This document shows, one piece after another, positions 7,451 through 16,538 of a stretch of DNA of 64,000 nt. Numbering within the stretch: position 1 is the stretch's first letter; each line of letters begins with the position of its first letter. The DNA comes from an uncultured Lachnospiraceae bacterium (lineage in GTDB: Bacteria > Bacillota > Clostridia > Lachnospirales > Lachnospiraceae): positions 119,366 to 183,365 of the forward strand of contig CANRFJ010000003.1 of assembly GCA_947629865.1 (NCBI GenBank), read 5' to 3'. Under the pieces are notes generated by a model. It searched no databases and was not told the origin of the DNA. It saw nothing but the letters and a program-made list of their open reading frames with translations. The translations under genes were made by a program, and so were the position numbers.

Positions 7451-8854
7451 CTACTTTGCTCCCTTTCTTCTCAGCACTACAGCGACGGTCTTACAAAGTA
7501 TCTTCAGATCCAGCCAAAGACTCCAGTTCCGGATATATTCATTATCCAGACGTACTACCTCGTCAAAGTCTGTAATCTGGCTCCGTCCGCTCACCTGCCA
7601 CAGGCCGGTCAGCCCCGGCTTCGTCGCAAGACGGCTCTTATGTACAGAATCATATTTCTCGTACTCGTCTACTGTCGGCGGCCTGGTTCCCACCAGGCTC
7701 ATGTCGCCCCGGAGTATATTGAAGAACTGGGGCAGTTCGTCAATGCTGGTTCTGCGCAGAAATCGCCCGATGGGTGTCACCCTCGGATCGTCTTCCATCT
7801 TAAACATCAGCCCCTGCATCTCATTCTGGGCAAACAGCTCCGCCTTTCTCTCCTCGGCGTCCGCATACATGGATCGGAACTTGATGATTTTAAATCGCCT
7901 TCCATTCCGCCCCACGCGCTCCTGGGTAAAAAAAACAGGGCCCGGCGACTGCAAATAAATAATGGGGCCGAAAATCAGCGTCGCAATCAGCGTCGCCACC
8001 ATGCCGACGACTCCACCCACTATATCCAACGCCCGCTTGAGAATGAGCTGCTGCTTTGTCACCATATTGATACTGGTCGTCAGCACCGGTATCGAGTTGA
8101 TCCGGTTCAGAATGCCCCTCTCGTTATCAAGCAGAAAGTCCAGATCAATGTGTACCGTGATTCCCATAAGGAGAAATTCTTCCACACAGGATTCCTTGTC
8201 CTGCTGTTTCGTATTGAGAAAGATTTCGTCCACCACATGCCGGCAGGCATACTCATACATCGTATCCCTGTCCGCCACCACCGGCACACCGGCCACCGTC
8301 TCGCCCATAGCCGAGCGATCTAGGATAATAACGCCTGTGAGACGGCTCGTCCCAAACTCATTCCTCTGAAGCTTTTCCACCAGTTTCTCCGCCCTGTCGC
8401 TGTCCGTGACAAGCAGCATCACTTCCAGTTCTTTGGATTTTATCCTGCGATGCAGCAAAAACCTTTTGTACGCCATATGCACGAGAAACATGAGCGCACA
8501 GTCCAGAAGGAAAAACAGTACTAACGCCATACGGGAATAATCGCCTGTATTCTTCCGTAGCATCATATATGCCATCAGGGAGCTGAACAGGACGACGTTG
8601 TAACCCAGCACGATACGGAGTTCCTGAAATCTGCTTCTCTTAAGTATATTGCGATAAAATTTCATAAAAAAAGCGATCACGACATGAAAGGCAATAAGCA
8701 TGACGGCCATCTCGCTGTAGATTCTGGAGGCCTGGAAAATGTGGCTGCCATGCCGCAGATAATACGCGAGCATAAACGCCGCTTCCAGAATAACTATATC
8801 CAGAAGCATAAAATCCCAATGCTTCCACCAGTCCTCATCCGCTTTTGTGTACAT
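7451..8854 (-). CDS. Polyprenyl-phosphate sugar-1-phosphate transferase (priming enzyme)
   Basis: 467 residues from ATG at 8854 (GAGAGAGGG upstream); a longer frame to 8926 is not supported. The N-terminal half has several membrane segments and a CoA-binding-like domain (VMLLVTDSDRAEKL). The C-terminal half is a full bacterial sugar transferase: RFKIIKFRSMYADAEE, then SIDELPQFFNILRGDMSLVG and GLTGLWQVSGRS. The enzyme moves a sugar-1-phosphate from a UDP-sugar to undecaprenyl phosphate to start each repeat unit. A long stem-loop (8893-8949) lies in its leader. Confidence 0.9.
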   Translation of the reverse strand: MYTKADEDWWKHWDFMLLDIVILEAAFMLAYYLRHGSHIFQASRIYSEMAVMLIAFHVVIAFFMKFYRNILKRSRFQELRIVLGYNVVLFSSLMAYMMLRKNTGDYSRMALVLFFLLDCALMFLVHMAYKRFLLHRRIKSKELEVMLLVTDSDRAEKLVEKLQRNEFGTSRLTGVIILDRSAMGETVAGVPVVADRDTMYEYACRHVVDEIFLNTKQQDKESCVEEFLLMGITVHIDLDFLLDNERGILNRINSIPVLTTSINMVTKQQLILKRALDIVGGVVGMVATLIATLIFGPIIYLQSPGPVFFTQERVGRNGRRFKIIKFRSMYADAEERKAELFAQNEMQGLMFKMEDDPRVTPIGRFLRRTSIDELPQFFNILRGDMSLVGTRPPTVDEYEKYDSVHKSRLATKPGLTGLWQVSGRSQITDFDEVVRLDNEYIRNWSLWLDLKILCKTVAVVLRRKGAK

Positions 8855-8892
8855 GCTTTCCCTCTCTCCGTAAATCGCAAGAAATGACTGAT

Positions 8893-8949
8893 ATAGGACG
8901 GAGGTACCAGGGATTGGACATGCCAATCCCTGGGGAACACTCTCCTATA
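8893..8949 (-). other. Long stem-loop between the LRR gene and the priming transferase gene
   Basis: An 11-bp perfect stem (CCAGGGATTGG at 8907-8917 with CCAATCCCTGG at 8923-8933, 5-base loop) sits inside an outer 7-bp stem (TATAGGA 8893-8899, TCCTATA 8943-8949). No T-run follows on the minus strand, so it is not a standard terminator. It could stabilise or process the operon mRNA. Confidence 0.55.
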
Positions 8950-9018
8950 GGAACTTATCTGTCACCAGACATCAAGTTAAAAACATAATATACCGTGGCA
9001 TAATTATGCTGAAGCATA

Positions 9019-9576
9019 TTATGCTTTCTTTACTTTACCCTTGAATCCTGCCTTCTTCAATGCCTTTTTGAGTTTCTTCAACTCTTTCTTAGACATCTTC
9101 TTGTTGACCTTGACTGTCATTTTCTTGGTCTTGAGGCCCTTGAACGCACCCTTCTTAATCTTGATTGACTTTTTGCCTTTCAGGGTGATTGTCTTCAGTT
9201 TCTTAGCGCCGGTAAATGCATTCTTGCTGATGGTCTTTATCGACGCAGGCAAAGTAACCTTCGTTGCCTTGGCTGCCTTGGCGAATGCCTTCGGTCCGAT
9301 TGTGGTAACAGTGTAACTGATGCCGTTTACCGTTACCTTGGAAGATACAGTCACGCTTTTCTTGCTGGTCTTCTTTAACCCTGCAAAAGTAGCGGTTCCG
9401 TTCTTCTTGGTATTTGCAATCGGTGTAACGCCGTTTGTCTTGTTGGCAGTGACATTCGTCTGGTTAGTTGCCCGAACTTCTGGCTCTGTCGGGCTTGCCT
9501 GAGCCACGCTCAGCGGAGCCAGAGCTACTGCCATTGCCATTGTGCATACCACAATCTTCTTAAGTGCCTTTTTCAT
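9019..9576 (-). CDS. Small secreted lysine-rich leucine-rich-repeat (BspA-like) protein
   Basis: 185 residues from ATG at 9576 with AAAGGAGGAAGG upstream. A signal peptide (KKALKKIVVCTMAMAVALAP, cleavage near AQASP) is followed by a Thr/Asn-rich linker. Two to three BspA-type leucine-rich repeats come next (TTIGPKAFAKAAKATKVTLP, then TISKNAFTGAKKLKTITL), and the tail is extremely Lys-rich. BspA-like repeats often mediate surface binding. The small cationic protein could bind the acidic polysaccharide made by the same operon. The location between cpsD and the priming transferase is unusual. Role inferred only. Confidence 0.72.
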   Translation of the reverse strand: MKKALKKIVVCTMAMAVALAPLSVAQASPTEPEVRATNQTNVTANKTNGVTPIANTKKNGTATFAGLKKTSKKSVTVSSKVTVNGISYTVTTIGPKAFAKAAKATKVTLPASIKTISKNAFTGAKKLKTITLKGKKSIKIKKGAFKGLKTKKMTVKVNKKMSKKELKKLKKALKKAGFKGKVKKA

Positions 9577-9611
9577 TGTTCCTTCCTCCTTTTGAGATAA
9601 AATAGATTTAT

Positions 9612-9722
9612 GGCGTAAAGACCGTTTGGTCTGTCGCCTGGCGTAAAGACCTTTCGGCCTGTTGCCTGGCATTAAGACTTCTGGTCTGTCGCCTGGCGTA
9701 AAGACCTTTTGGTCTGTCGCCT
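9612..9722 (-). repeat. Four tandem 27-28-bp palindromic repeats in the LRR-gene leader
   Basis: Units start at 9612, 9640, 9668 and 9695. The consensus on the plus strand begins GGCGTAAAGACC and ends GGTCTGTCGCCT. Each unit is itself a hairpin (AGACC/GGTCT plus GGCG/CGCC). Units differ by a few bases, and the third is one base shorter. There are no spacers, so this is not a CRISPR array. They lie 35-150 bases upstream of the LRR gene start, in its untranslated leader. Confidence 0.8.
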
Positions 9723-9724
9723 GA

Positions 9725-9760
9725 GTAAGCCGGTTTCCCCTGTCTGCAGGGCCGGCTTAC
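9725..9760 (-). other. Perfect stem-loop next to the tandem repeats
   Basis: GTAAGCCGG (9725-9733) pairs with CCGGCTTAC (9752-9760), with CCCTG/CAGGG nested inside around a 4-base loop. It is the first structure transcribed after cpsD, ahead of the four palindromic repeats. No T-run follows, so it may serve as an RNA processing or stability element. Confidence 0.6.
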
Positions 9761-9839
9761 ACAGCCGCCCTCAGGCGTCCCCGACGGACTCACAGATTCA
9801 TCCTCTGCCCTTTTCCTGCTGCTTCTTTTCCCAGGAATA

Positions 9840-10571
9840 CTAATTTTTAGGGGCAGAGTCGGCGTAGTATTCCTTGCCGTATCGGCCGTAATACTTGCCG
9901 CCGTATTTTTTGTAATAGTAGCCTCCTTTTGAGCCGCCGACGCGGTTCAGAACAATACCGAGCAACGGGCAACCCGCCCGCTCCAGCTGCTGAATGGAGG
10001 CTCGGACTGCATTCCGGGATGTATAACCGCCCCGGACGACCAGCACCGCCCCATCACAGAGGGAGCCAATCTTCTCGCCGTCGCTGACCAGGTCTAACGG
10101 CGGAGCGTCCACAAATACATATCGGTATTTTTCTGCCATATATTCCAACATTTTCTCAAACCGCTCGCTCTCCAGGAGCATGGACGGATTGACTACATTG
10201 TCCACATTGGGGAGAACATCTCCGCCCTCCAAAGGAGTGTGCAGGATGGCGTCCTCCATGGATATGTCATTGGCGAGGACGTAAGACATCCCCTTTATCG
10301 GCTCTCCGTCCGTCCTGGACATCTGGTATTTATCCACCATGACGGATTTTCGCAAATCCGCATCCAGAAGGATGGATGGCATCCCGGACTCCGCCATCTG
10401 ATGCCAGAGCTGGAGAGCCACAAAACTCTTTCCCTCATTGGGGAGAGAACTGATTATCATTATTTTTTTCACTTTGTTTCCCAGAAAACTGATATTGATC
10501 CGGAGCCGGTTTACCGCCTCCTGAACCGCATAGGGAAGTTCAGGCAGATTCTCAATCTTTATCTGATTCAT
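9840..10571 (-). CDS. cpsD: CpsD/CapB-type tyrosine-protein kinase
   Basis: 243 residues. SSLPNEGKS (41-49) is the BY-kinase Walker A, LLDADLRK the Walker A' and VFVDAPP the Walker B motif. The C-terminal tail is a tyrosine cluster (YYYKKYGGKYYGRYG and further Tyr), the usual autophosphorylation site. The ATG overlaps the stop of cpsC by 4 bases, as expected since CpsC activates CpsD. The pair controls chain length and export of the polysaccharide at the membrane. The phosphatase encoded first in the operon would reverse its phosphorylation. Confidence 0.92.
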   Translation of the reverse strand: MNQIKIENLPELPYAVQEAVNRLRINISFLGNKVKKIMIISSLPNEGKSFVALQLWHQMAESGMPSILLDADLRKSVMVDKYQMSRTDGEPIKGMSYVLANDISMEDAILHTPLEGGDVLPNVDNVVNPSMLLESERFEKMLEYMAEKYRYVFVDAPPLDLVSDGEKIGSLCDGAVLVVRGGYTSRNAVRASIQQLERAGCPLLGIVLNRVGGSKGGYYYKKYGGKYYGRYGKEYYADSAPKN

Positions 10572-11356
10572 TGTCTGTCCGCCCCCTTTCGTCTGCTCAG
10601 AGAAAATCTCCGTCTTCCGGCGCTGTGTTCTACCTTGTCAGAGATTCCCGGAATATCGCCTTCCGGAATCACAGTCATCGGCATGATGCCAAATGTCTTC
10701 TCCACATCCTCTGCGGACTGGAGCGTGTCATTCATCACAAACATCACTACCAGTATTCCCAACACCAGAGCCGTACACAGGACAGCGCCAAGCAGCACAT
10801 TCCTCGACAGGCTCGGAGAGGCCTTGTCCTCCGGATAAATCGCGTACTCCGCAATATTGGGAGCCGATGTCTCCATCAGTTCCGGCAGATAGGTCACAGC
10901 CTTTTCCGCCAGGGCATTGGCCACCTTCTGTGCCTCCGCCGGATCGGTGCTGGTGACGGCAATCGTCAGTATCCGGGTTTCATCAATCACGGATATATCC
11001 ACCATTCCCAGCAGTTCATCATACGTGTAGGGAAGACCTTCCTCCTCGATTATCTCCTCGTAAATCGGACGTATGCGCAACAACTCCTCGTAGTCGAGCG
11101 AGAGGGAGGTTCCCAGGTTCAAATCCGTCAAATCCACCGCCGAGCCGTTAGAAGCCGACACCACATACAATTTGGAGACAGCCTGGTACTTCGGGGTGAT
11201 GAAAAAATATGTGATCAAACCGGCCACGATAGCTCCTGCGAAAAATACCGTGAGCACAATGGCTATCTTGGTCCGGATATAGTAAAACAGCCTGACTAAA
11301 TCTATCTCTAATTCTTCCTTTTCCTGAACCTGCATCGGTTCTGTCGTCATGTTCAT
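10568..11356 (-). CDS. cpsC: CpsC/Wzz-type chain-length determinant, membrane activator of CpsD
   Basis: 262 residues. There are two membrane segments: about residues 34-56 (IVLTVFFAGAIVAGLITYFF) and about 187-210 (LLGAVLCTALVLGILVVMFV). An extracytoplasmic Wzz-type domain lies between them, and a short C-terminal cytoplasmic tail remains. In Gram-positive systems this tail stimulates the separate kinase, here cpsD. A second ATG two codons in is possible. It sits 19 bases after the LCP gene. Confidence 0.9.
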   Translation of the reverse strand: MNMTTEPMQVQEKEELEIDLVRLFYYIRTKIAIVLTVFFAGAIVAGLITYFFITPKYQAVSKLYVVSASNGSAVDLTDLNLGTSLSLDYEELLRIRPIYEEIIEEEGLPYTYDELLGMVDISVIDETRILTIAVTSTDPAEAQKVANALAEKAVTYLPELMETSAPNIAEYAIYPEDKASPSLSRNVLLGAVLCTALVLGILVVMFVMNDTLQSAEDVEKTFGIMPMTVIPEGDIPGISDKVEHSAGRRRFSLSRRKGADRQ

Positions 11357-11375
11357 CTCTGGTCAAACCTTTCTG

Positions 11376-12416
11376 TTACTTTTTCTTCTCATATTCCCTG
11401 AGGCCGTAGAGTTCCGTCAGTATCTGAAGCTTGGAAGCCCCGTCAACGATGAATTCCGTATGGCTGAGGCCGTCGCCCAGCCGCTTCCCTGACGTCTCCT
11501 TTCCCTCAAAGCAGTAAATCCCCCGGTTCGTGCTCTGGCTGAGTTCTCTCGCCAGTCTGGATATCTTCTTGCCGTTCATATCCGTGACGGCAGTGTCTTG
11601 CAACGCATCGTACACTTCCATGATGATACCGGAATCCTTTTCATATGAAGCCTTCAGCTGCTGCAGAAATGCTTCCATATAGCCGCGCTGCCGTTTCATG
11701 CGGGATATGTTTTTCCAGTCCCCCACATAGTAGCGGTCGTGGACATAGGTAAACGCCTGCTCATCTGTCAGCTTCATCGTACTTCCCTGACGGAGCGTCG
11801 GATCCACCTTGGAAAAATCGCCCTCGATGGTGACGGTCACTCCTCCTACCATGTGGTTCAGTGTCGGTATGTCCTTCAAGTTCAATGCGTAGTACCCTGC
11901 GATCGGAAGCCCGCCCAACAGCTTGGACACAGCCTCTACCGTGTTCTCGCAGCTCTGAACCGGATTGCCGCCGTACCAGTGCGCCGTACAGAGCTGTAAC
12001 TCAGCGCTCGCATAGCCGCTTCCGTCCGCCTGCATAAGCGTCACTTCCGTGATGGTGTCGCGATTCAACTGAATCATGCTGTAAGTGTGATCCGTCTTGT
12101 CCAGTATGAGAACCAGCAGAAAATCCGCCATGGCTCCCCGGTACTCCTCGCCTTTACCGTCTGCGTTGCCGCTTATATCTGTTCCTATTATAAGGTAGCT
12201 TTCCATCCTGTGCGTCCAGGCGTATTTCTTGCCGTCCAGTTTGAGAGTGCCTCGGACGGTCTCACTGAGTTTCGGTGTCTCCGTGCCGGCCTCCTGCGTG
12301 CCGGGATTTGCAAAGAGTTTCTTATCCAACTGCCCCGTAACCAGACACAGGCCCGCAAATGCAATCACTATGATTGCAATGACGGCAATGCGCCGGTACA
12401 AGTTTTTTCTTTTCAT
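11376..12416 (-). CDS. LytR-CpsA-Psr (LCP) family protein
   Basis: 346 residues with an N-terminal membrane anchor (about 9-27) and an LCP domain (about 70-330): IIGTDISG, QLNRDT and the Arg-rich SRMKRQRGY segment are typical. LCP enzymes sit outside the membrane and ligate undecaprenyl-linked glycopolymers to peptidoglycan. Here it would anchor the capsule made by the operon. The start codon overlaps the stop of cpsB by 4 bases. Confidence 0.9.
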   Translation of the reverse strand: MKRKNLYRRIAVIAIIVIAFAGLCLVTGQLDKKLFANPGTQEAGTETPKLSETVRGTLKLDGKKYAWTHRMESYLIIGTDISGNADGKGEEYRGAMADFLLVLILDKTDHTYSMIQLNRDTITEVTLMQADGSGYASAELQLCTAHWYGGNPVQSCENTVEAVSKLLGGLPIAGYYALNLKDIPTLNHMVGGVTVTIEGDFSKVDPTLRQGSTMKLTDEQAFTYVHDRYYVGDWKNISRMKRQRGYMEAFLQQLKASYEKDSGIIMEVYDALQDTAVTDMNGKKISRLARELSQSTNRGIYCFEGKETSGKRLGDGLSHTEFIVDGASKLQILTELYGLREYEKKK

Positions 12417-13135
12417 TCCTGTAAAAACCTCTTTCCTAACTCATCAATGCCAGACAGCCGTTCTTCTCCTGCCTTCTGCCGGATAACAGCGCGCCCCTCC
12501 GCGAGATTGGGCGGCCGACTCTCCAGATTGTGACAGTCACTTCCCAGAATAACCTTCGGGATCTCCTCCAAAAGGCGCAGAGCCCGCTTTCTCTTTTTGC
12601 GTTTCAGAAAACTTCCGGCGTTGATCTGTGCGCACAGGGGAAGCTGAAACAGCCTGTCCCATACGTCCCAACGCTTCTGAAACTCTGTGTATCTCTCAAC
12701 ATGAGCCAGCACAACGGTGAGTTTCTGCTTCCCGATTATCATCTCCACATCGCGAAGTATTTCTTCATTCCACTGGCAGAATGGAAGTTCCAGCAGGATT
12801 ACCCGCGTATCCCCGATACAGAGCCTGGGTAAAAGTTCCGCCCTGCCCATACCGGGAAAGTAATATACCTCGGCGCCCACGTGCAGTCTGGGAATCGCAG
12901 CGTCCGTCTCCTGTATCCTCCGGAGCCGCTCCAGCCTGTCCGCCCTGCGTGCCAGAAATGTCTCTATAGAATCTTTATCGGCATAAAAATGGGGAGTCAA
13001 CACAACTTGTCCCACTTTTTGCGCATTTTCCATATGCAGCATTTCCACACTCTCATCCACGCTGTGGCTTCCGTCATCCATATCCGGAAGAATATGCGAG
13101 TGAAAGTCAATTACAGGCGGGTGAAAATCCATCAC
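12413..13135 (-). CDS. cpsB: CpsB/CapC-type PHP tyrosine-protein phosphatase
   Basis: About 240 residues. I start it at GTG 13135, 10 bases after GGGAGG; the next codon is an ATG (13132) that could also serve. VIDFHSHILPDMDDGS is the metal-binding signature of the PHP-fold phosphatase family, with later metal ligands in LTPHFYAD, VLAHVERY and LGSDCHNL. It removes phosphate from the CpsD tyrosine tail and is the first gene of the polysaccharide operon, about 45 bases from the predicted transcription start. Confidence 0.9.
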   Translation of the reverse strand: MMDFHPPVIDFHSHILPDMDDGSHSVDESVEMLHMENAQKVGQVVLTPHFYADKDSIETFLARRADRLERLRRIQETDAAIPRLHVGAEVYYFPGMGRAELLPRLCIGDTRVILLELPFCQWNEEILRDVEMIIGKQKLTVVLAHVERYTEFQKRWDVWDRLFQLPLCAQINAGSFLKRKKRKRALRLLEEIPKVILGSDCHNLESRPPNLAEGRAVIRQKAGEERLSGIDELGKRFLQE

Positions 13136-13184
13136 CTTTATCAGGCCTCCCTTTGGCAGAGCGCTTCTTGGCATACAACTAGTT

Positions 13185-13213
13185 ATATTACACTAATTTA
13201 TTACCTCTGTCAA
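13185..13213 (-). promoter_or_regulatory. Sigma-A promoter of the polysaccharide operon
   Basis: On the minus strand TTGACA (13213-13208), a 17-base spacer and TAATAT (13190-13185) give a near-consensus promoter upstream of cpsB. No other equally good promoter was noticed within the operon, which suggests one long transcript whose distal part depends on LoaP. Confidence 0.8.
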
Positions 13214-13323
13214 GGCATAATGTTTGGTACTTCCTTGCTTTTTTGTATATTACTGTCACACAATCTCCCATAATCACTTTTCCCATCTTTTTCCATAAGA
13301 TGAATCTGAGGGGAGGCGGCGTC

Positions 13324-14223
13324 ATGAATCATGTGCGGAAGACCGTCCGGGCCGACAGCGCCCACAGACGGGGAATTTTCGGAAAAAATATCGGTATCGC
13401 CATTGTGGATACCGGTCTGTCCACTCATCCGGATTTTTGCTCCCGCATAACCGGCTGGTATGACGCCATGTACCACAAGCCGTTTCCCTATGACGACAGC
13501 GGACACGGCAGCCATGTGGCCGGTATCGCCACCGGCAGCGGCTTTGCCTCCCAGGGACTCTACACCGGCATTGCACCTGAGGCCGAGCTCATCGGCGTCA
13601 AAGTTTTGAATCGCAGGGGAAACGGTGCCATTAATGATATTATGAACGGTCTGGAGTGGATTATACATCACAGAGAGGAATTGAACATACGGATCGTCAA
13701 TATATCCATCGGAGCCAATGATCAAAAAATTTTTCATGAAAATTGCGATTTTGTCCGAAAGGTAGACCAGTTGTGGGACACGGGCACAGTGGTGGTGGCC
13801 GCCGCGGGTAATAAGGGGCCCGGACGGTACACAATCAGCGCTCCCGGCAATTCGCGCCGGATCATCACCGTGGGCTCGGTAGACGACTATGCCGGGCCGG
13901 GGGATTCGGGGCAGAACCACTCCGGCACAGGCCCTACCTTTTCCTGCATAAAAAAACCGGACGTAGTCGCGCCCGGTTTCCGCATCATCAGCTGCTCCTC
14001 CCTTGCGGGGAGGAATCCGTCCCGCCCCTATTCCATCAAGAGCGGCACCTCGATGGCCACTCCCATTGTCAGCGGAGCCATCGCCCTCCTGCTGTGCCGC
14101 TATCCGGACATGGCGCCGAAGGAAGTGAAGATCCGCCTGAAAAATTCCAGCACGGATCTCCATCTGCCCCACGAAAAACAGGGTTGGGGGCTTTTAAATA
14201 TTGAGCGTTTTCTGTCTCAGTAA
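13324..14223 (+). CDS. S8 family serine protease (subtilisin-like, no signal peptide)
   Basis: 299 residues from ATG at 13324 with GAGGGGAGG upstream. The catalytic triad is intact: Asp in IAIVDTGLSTHPD, His in GHGSHVAGIA, Ser in SGTSMATP. There is no signal peptide and only a short N-terminal extension, which resembles intracellular subtilisins rather than secreted ones. It is transcribed divergently from the capsule operon and ends 18 bases from the convergent glgP. A role in protein turnover is likely; capsule-linked regulation would be speculation. Confidence 0.88.
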   Translation: MNHVRKTVRADSAHRRGIFGKNIGIAIVDTGLSTHPDFCSRITGWYDAMYHKPFPYDDSGHGSHVAGIATGSGFASQGLYTGIAPEAELIGVKVLNRRGNGAINDIMNGLEWIIHHREELNIRIVNISIGANDQKIFHENCDFVRKVDQLWDTGTVVVAAAGNKGPGRYTISAPGNSRRIITVGSVDDYAGPGDSGQNHSGTGPTFSCIKKPDVVAPGFRIISCSSLAGRNPSRPYSIKSGTSMATPIVSGAIALLLCRYPDMAPKEVKIRLKNSSTDLHLPHEKQGWGLLNIERFLSQ

Positions 14224-14241
14224 ACGAGCTTGTTCCTTATT

Positions 14242-16512
14242 TTATAGATGCCATATATCTTCATTGTACTGGGCGATCGTCCGGTCTGAGGAGAAAAATC
14301 CCGCCTTCGCGATATTGACAAGCATTTTCTGCGCCCACGCGCGCCTGTCCTCATAATCCGCATAGGCTCTCTCTTTCGCCTCCACATAAGACGGGTAGTC
14401 CGGAAAGGTCATAAACCAGTCCTTGTTCAAAAGTTCGTCATAGAGGCGCGTCAGCTGCTTTTTGTTGCCGATGCGCACCATTTTTTTACTGACGATGAAG
14501 TCCACCGCCTCTTTTAAGTCCGGATTTTTTTCATAGTAATCCCTTGAGCAGTAGTCTCCTCTCTCATAACGGGCGATTACCGTATCGCTGTCTTCGCCGA
14601 ACACATAAATGTTCCCGTCGCCCACCAGTTCGTGGATTTCCACGTTGGCGCCGTCCTCCGTCCCAATCGTGACCGCCCCGTTGAGCATAAATTTCATGTT
14701 ACCGGTACCGCTGGCCTCCTTCGACGCCAGGGAGATCTGCTCGGATATATCGCAGGCCGGTATCAGTTTCTCTGCCTTTGTCACATTGTAATTCTCAACC
14801 ATTACCACCCGCAGATACGGCCGCACTTCCCTGTCTCTCTCGATGAGTTTCTGAAGACACAGGATCAGGTGGATAATATCCCTGGCAATAACATAGGCCG
14901 GCGCGGCCTTGGCGCCAAAAATCAGGGTGATGGGGCGCGTCGGTTTCTTTCCCTTTTTAATCTCCAGATACTTGTGGATAGCATACAGGACATTTAACTG
15001 CTGCCGCTTGTACTCATGAAGCCGCTTGACCTGTATATCAAAGATGGAGTCCGCCGATATGTCGGTTCTCTGTGTCCTTCTGAGATATTGTGCCAGCCTC
15101 TGCTTATTTTCCCGCTTAATCTCCTGCAGTCTCTGCAGCACTCCGTCATCGTCCTTGTAATCCAGCAGTTTTTCCAGTTTGTCCGCATCCTTCCTGAATT
15201 CCGGCCCAATCGTCTCCTCCAGAAACGCCGCCAACAGAGGGTTGCAGTGGAGCAGCCAGCGCCGGAACGTGATGCCGTTGGTCTTATTGTTAAACTTTTC
15301 GGGATATATCTCATAAAAGTCTCGCAGTTCGCTGTTTTTCAATATTTCGGTGTGGAGATAGGCCACGCCGTTGACGCTGTGACCGAAGTGCATATCCATG
15401 CGGGCCATATGTACCCGGTTCTCCCCGTCGATAATGGCCAGCGCCGGATTGTTTTTGTACTGCTCCTTTACCCGTTCGTCCAGCCTTCGGATAATCGGCA
15501 CCAGAGCCGGAGCCACCTTCTCAATAAAGGATACCGGCCATTTTTCCAGAGCCTCCGCCAGAATCGTGTGGTTCGTATAGGCGCATGTATCCGTCACGAT
15601 CTGTACCGCCTCGTCCCACTCGATTCCCTCTTTCATCAGGAGCCGTATTAGTTCCGGAATCACCATGGACGGGTGGGTGTCGTTGATCTGGACGGCCGCA
15701 TACTCCGCCAGATCATGCAGATTGCTCCCGCGCTCCACAGCCTCCGCCACGATCAGCTGGGCGCCGCAGCTCACCATGAAATACTGCTGGTATACCCGCA
15801 GAAGGCGGCCCGCGTCGTCGCTATCGTCCGGATATAAAAACAATGTCAGATTTTCCCTTATACGGGTTTTGTCAAAATCAATTCCCTTTTTGACAAGTTT
15901 TTCCTCCACCGAGTCCAAATCAAAGAGATGGAGTCTGTTCGTTCCGTTTTCATAACCGGTCACAAGAATGTCGTACATGACGGCCGGTACGGTGAAATCG
16001 CCAAAGGTCACGGAAAAGTGCCGCTCGGACGGGATCAGCCAGCCGGGTTTTTCAATCCACGGATTTTTCTCCTCCTGCTGCCTGCGCTTCTTGAAGGTCT
16101 GCCGGAACAGCCCAAAGTGATAATTCAGCCCTATACCGTCTCCCGACAGCCCCAGAGTGGCGATGGAATCCAGGAAACAAGCTGCCAGACGCCCAAGGCC
16201 GCCGTTGCCAAGGGACGGCTCCGGCTCCCTCTCCTCCAGCTCGGCAAGACTTTTGCCCGCTTTGGCCAGTTCCCGCTTCACATCTTCGTAAATTCCCAGA
16301 TTGATCAGGTTGTTGCTCAGCAGTTTCCCGATCAGAAACTCCGCTGAAATATAATACAGTTTTTTCTTTTTTCCCCTGATCTCCCTCTCTCCCGCTTTTC
16401 TCTGCACCAGTGAGAGGAGAGCCCCGTAAAGCTCATCCGTACTGCACCGGTCCAGTCCCTTCCCATACATGGTCGATACGATTTCTTCTAACATCTCTTT
16501 CTCCAATTCCAT
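14242..16512 (-). CDS. glgP: Glycogen/maltodextrin phosphorylase
   Basis: 756 residues, GT35 family. [19 protein letters not shown] near residue 100 and [19 protein letters not shown] near residue 600 are the substrate and pyridoxal-phosphate signatures; the Lys of GNMKF binds PLP. The enzyme releases glucose-1-phosphate from glycogen or maltodextrins. It is slightly shorter than the 800-residue mammalian-type enzymes but has the full catalytic core. The ribosome-binding site is weak (AAAAGATT before the ATG). Confidence 0.95.
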   Translation of the reverse strand: MELEKEMLEEIVSTMYGKGLDRCSTDELYGALLSLVQRKAGEREIRGKKKKLYYISAEFLIGKLLSNNLINLGIYEDVKRELAKAGKSLAELEEREPEPSLGNGGLGRLAACFLDSIATLGLSGDGIGLNYHFGLFRQTFKKRRQQEEKNPWIEKPGWLIPSERHFSVTFGDFTVPAVMYDILVTGYENGTNRLHLFDLDSVEEKLVKKGIDFDKTRIRENLTLFLYPDDSDDAGRLLRVYQQYFMVSCGAQLIVAEAVERGSNLHDLAEYAAVQINDTHPSMVIPELIRLLMKEGIEWDEAVQIVTDTCAYTNHTILAEALEKWPVSFIEKVAPALVPIIRRLDERVKEQYKNNPALAIIDGENRVHMARMDMHFGHSVNGVAYLHTEILKNSELRDFYEIYPEKFNNKTNGITFRRWLLHCNPLLAAFLEETIGPEFRKDADKLEKLLDYKDDDGVLQRLQEIKRENKQRLAQYLRRTQRTDISADSIFDIQVKRLHEYKRQQLNVLYAIHKYLEIKKGKKPTRPITLIFGAKAAPAYVIARDIIHLILCLQKLIERDREVRPYLRVVMVENYNVTKAEKLIPACDISEQISLASKEASGTGNMKFMLNGAVTIGTEDGANVEIHELVGDGNIYVFGEDSDTVIARYERGDYCSRDYYEKNPDLKEAVDFIVSKKMVRIGNKKQLTRLYDELLNKDWFMTFPDYPSYVEAKERAYADYEDRRAWAQKMLVNIAKAGFFSSDRTIAQYNEDIWHL

Positions 16513-16538
16513 AATCTTTTTAATTATCTGATAATTTA

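Noticed and set aside
9612..9760. Possible CRISPR array
   Set aside because: Units are directly adjacent with no spacers, are self-complementary and imperfect, and no cas gene is near.
13210..14172. Minus-strand frame opposite the subtilase gene
   Set aside because: The plus strand encodes a complete Asp-His-Ser triad with a strong Shine-Dalgarno; the opposite frame has no motif and crosses the capsule promoter.
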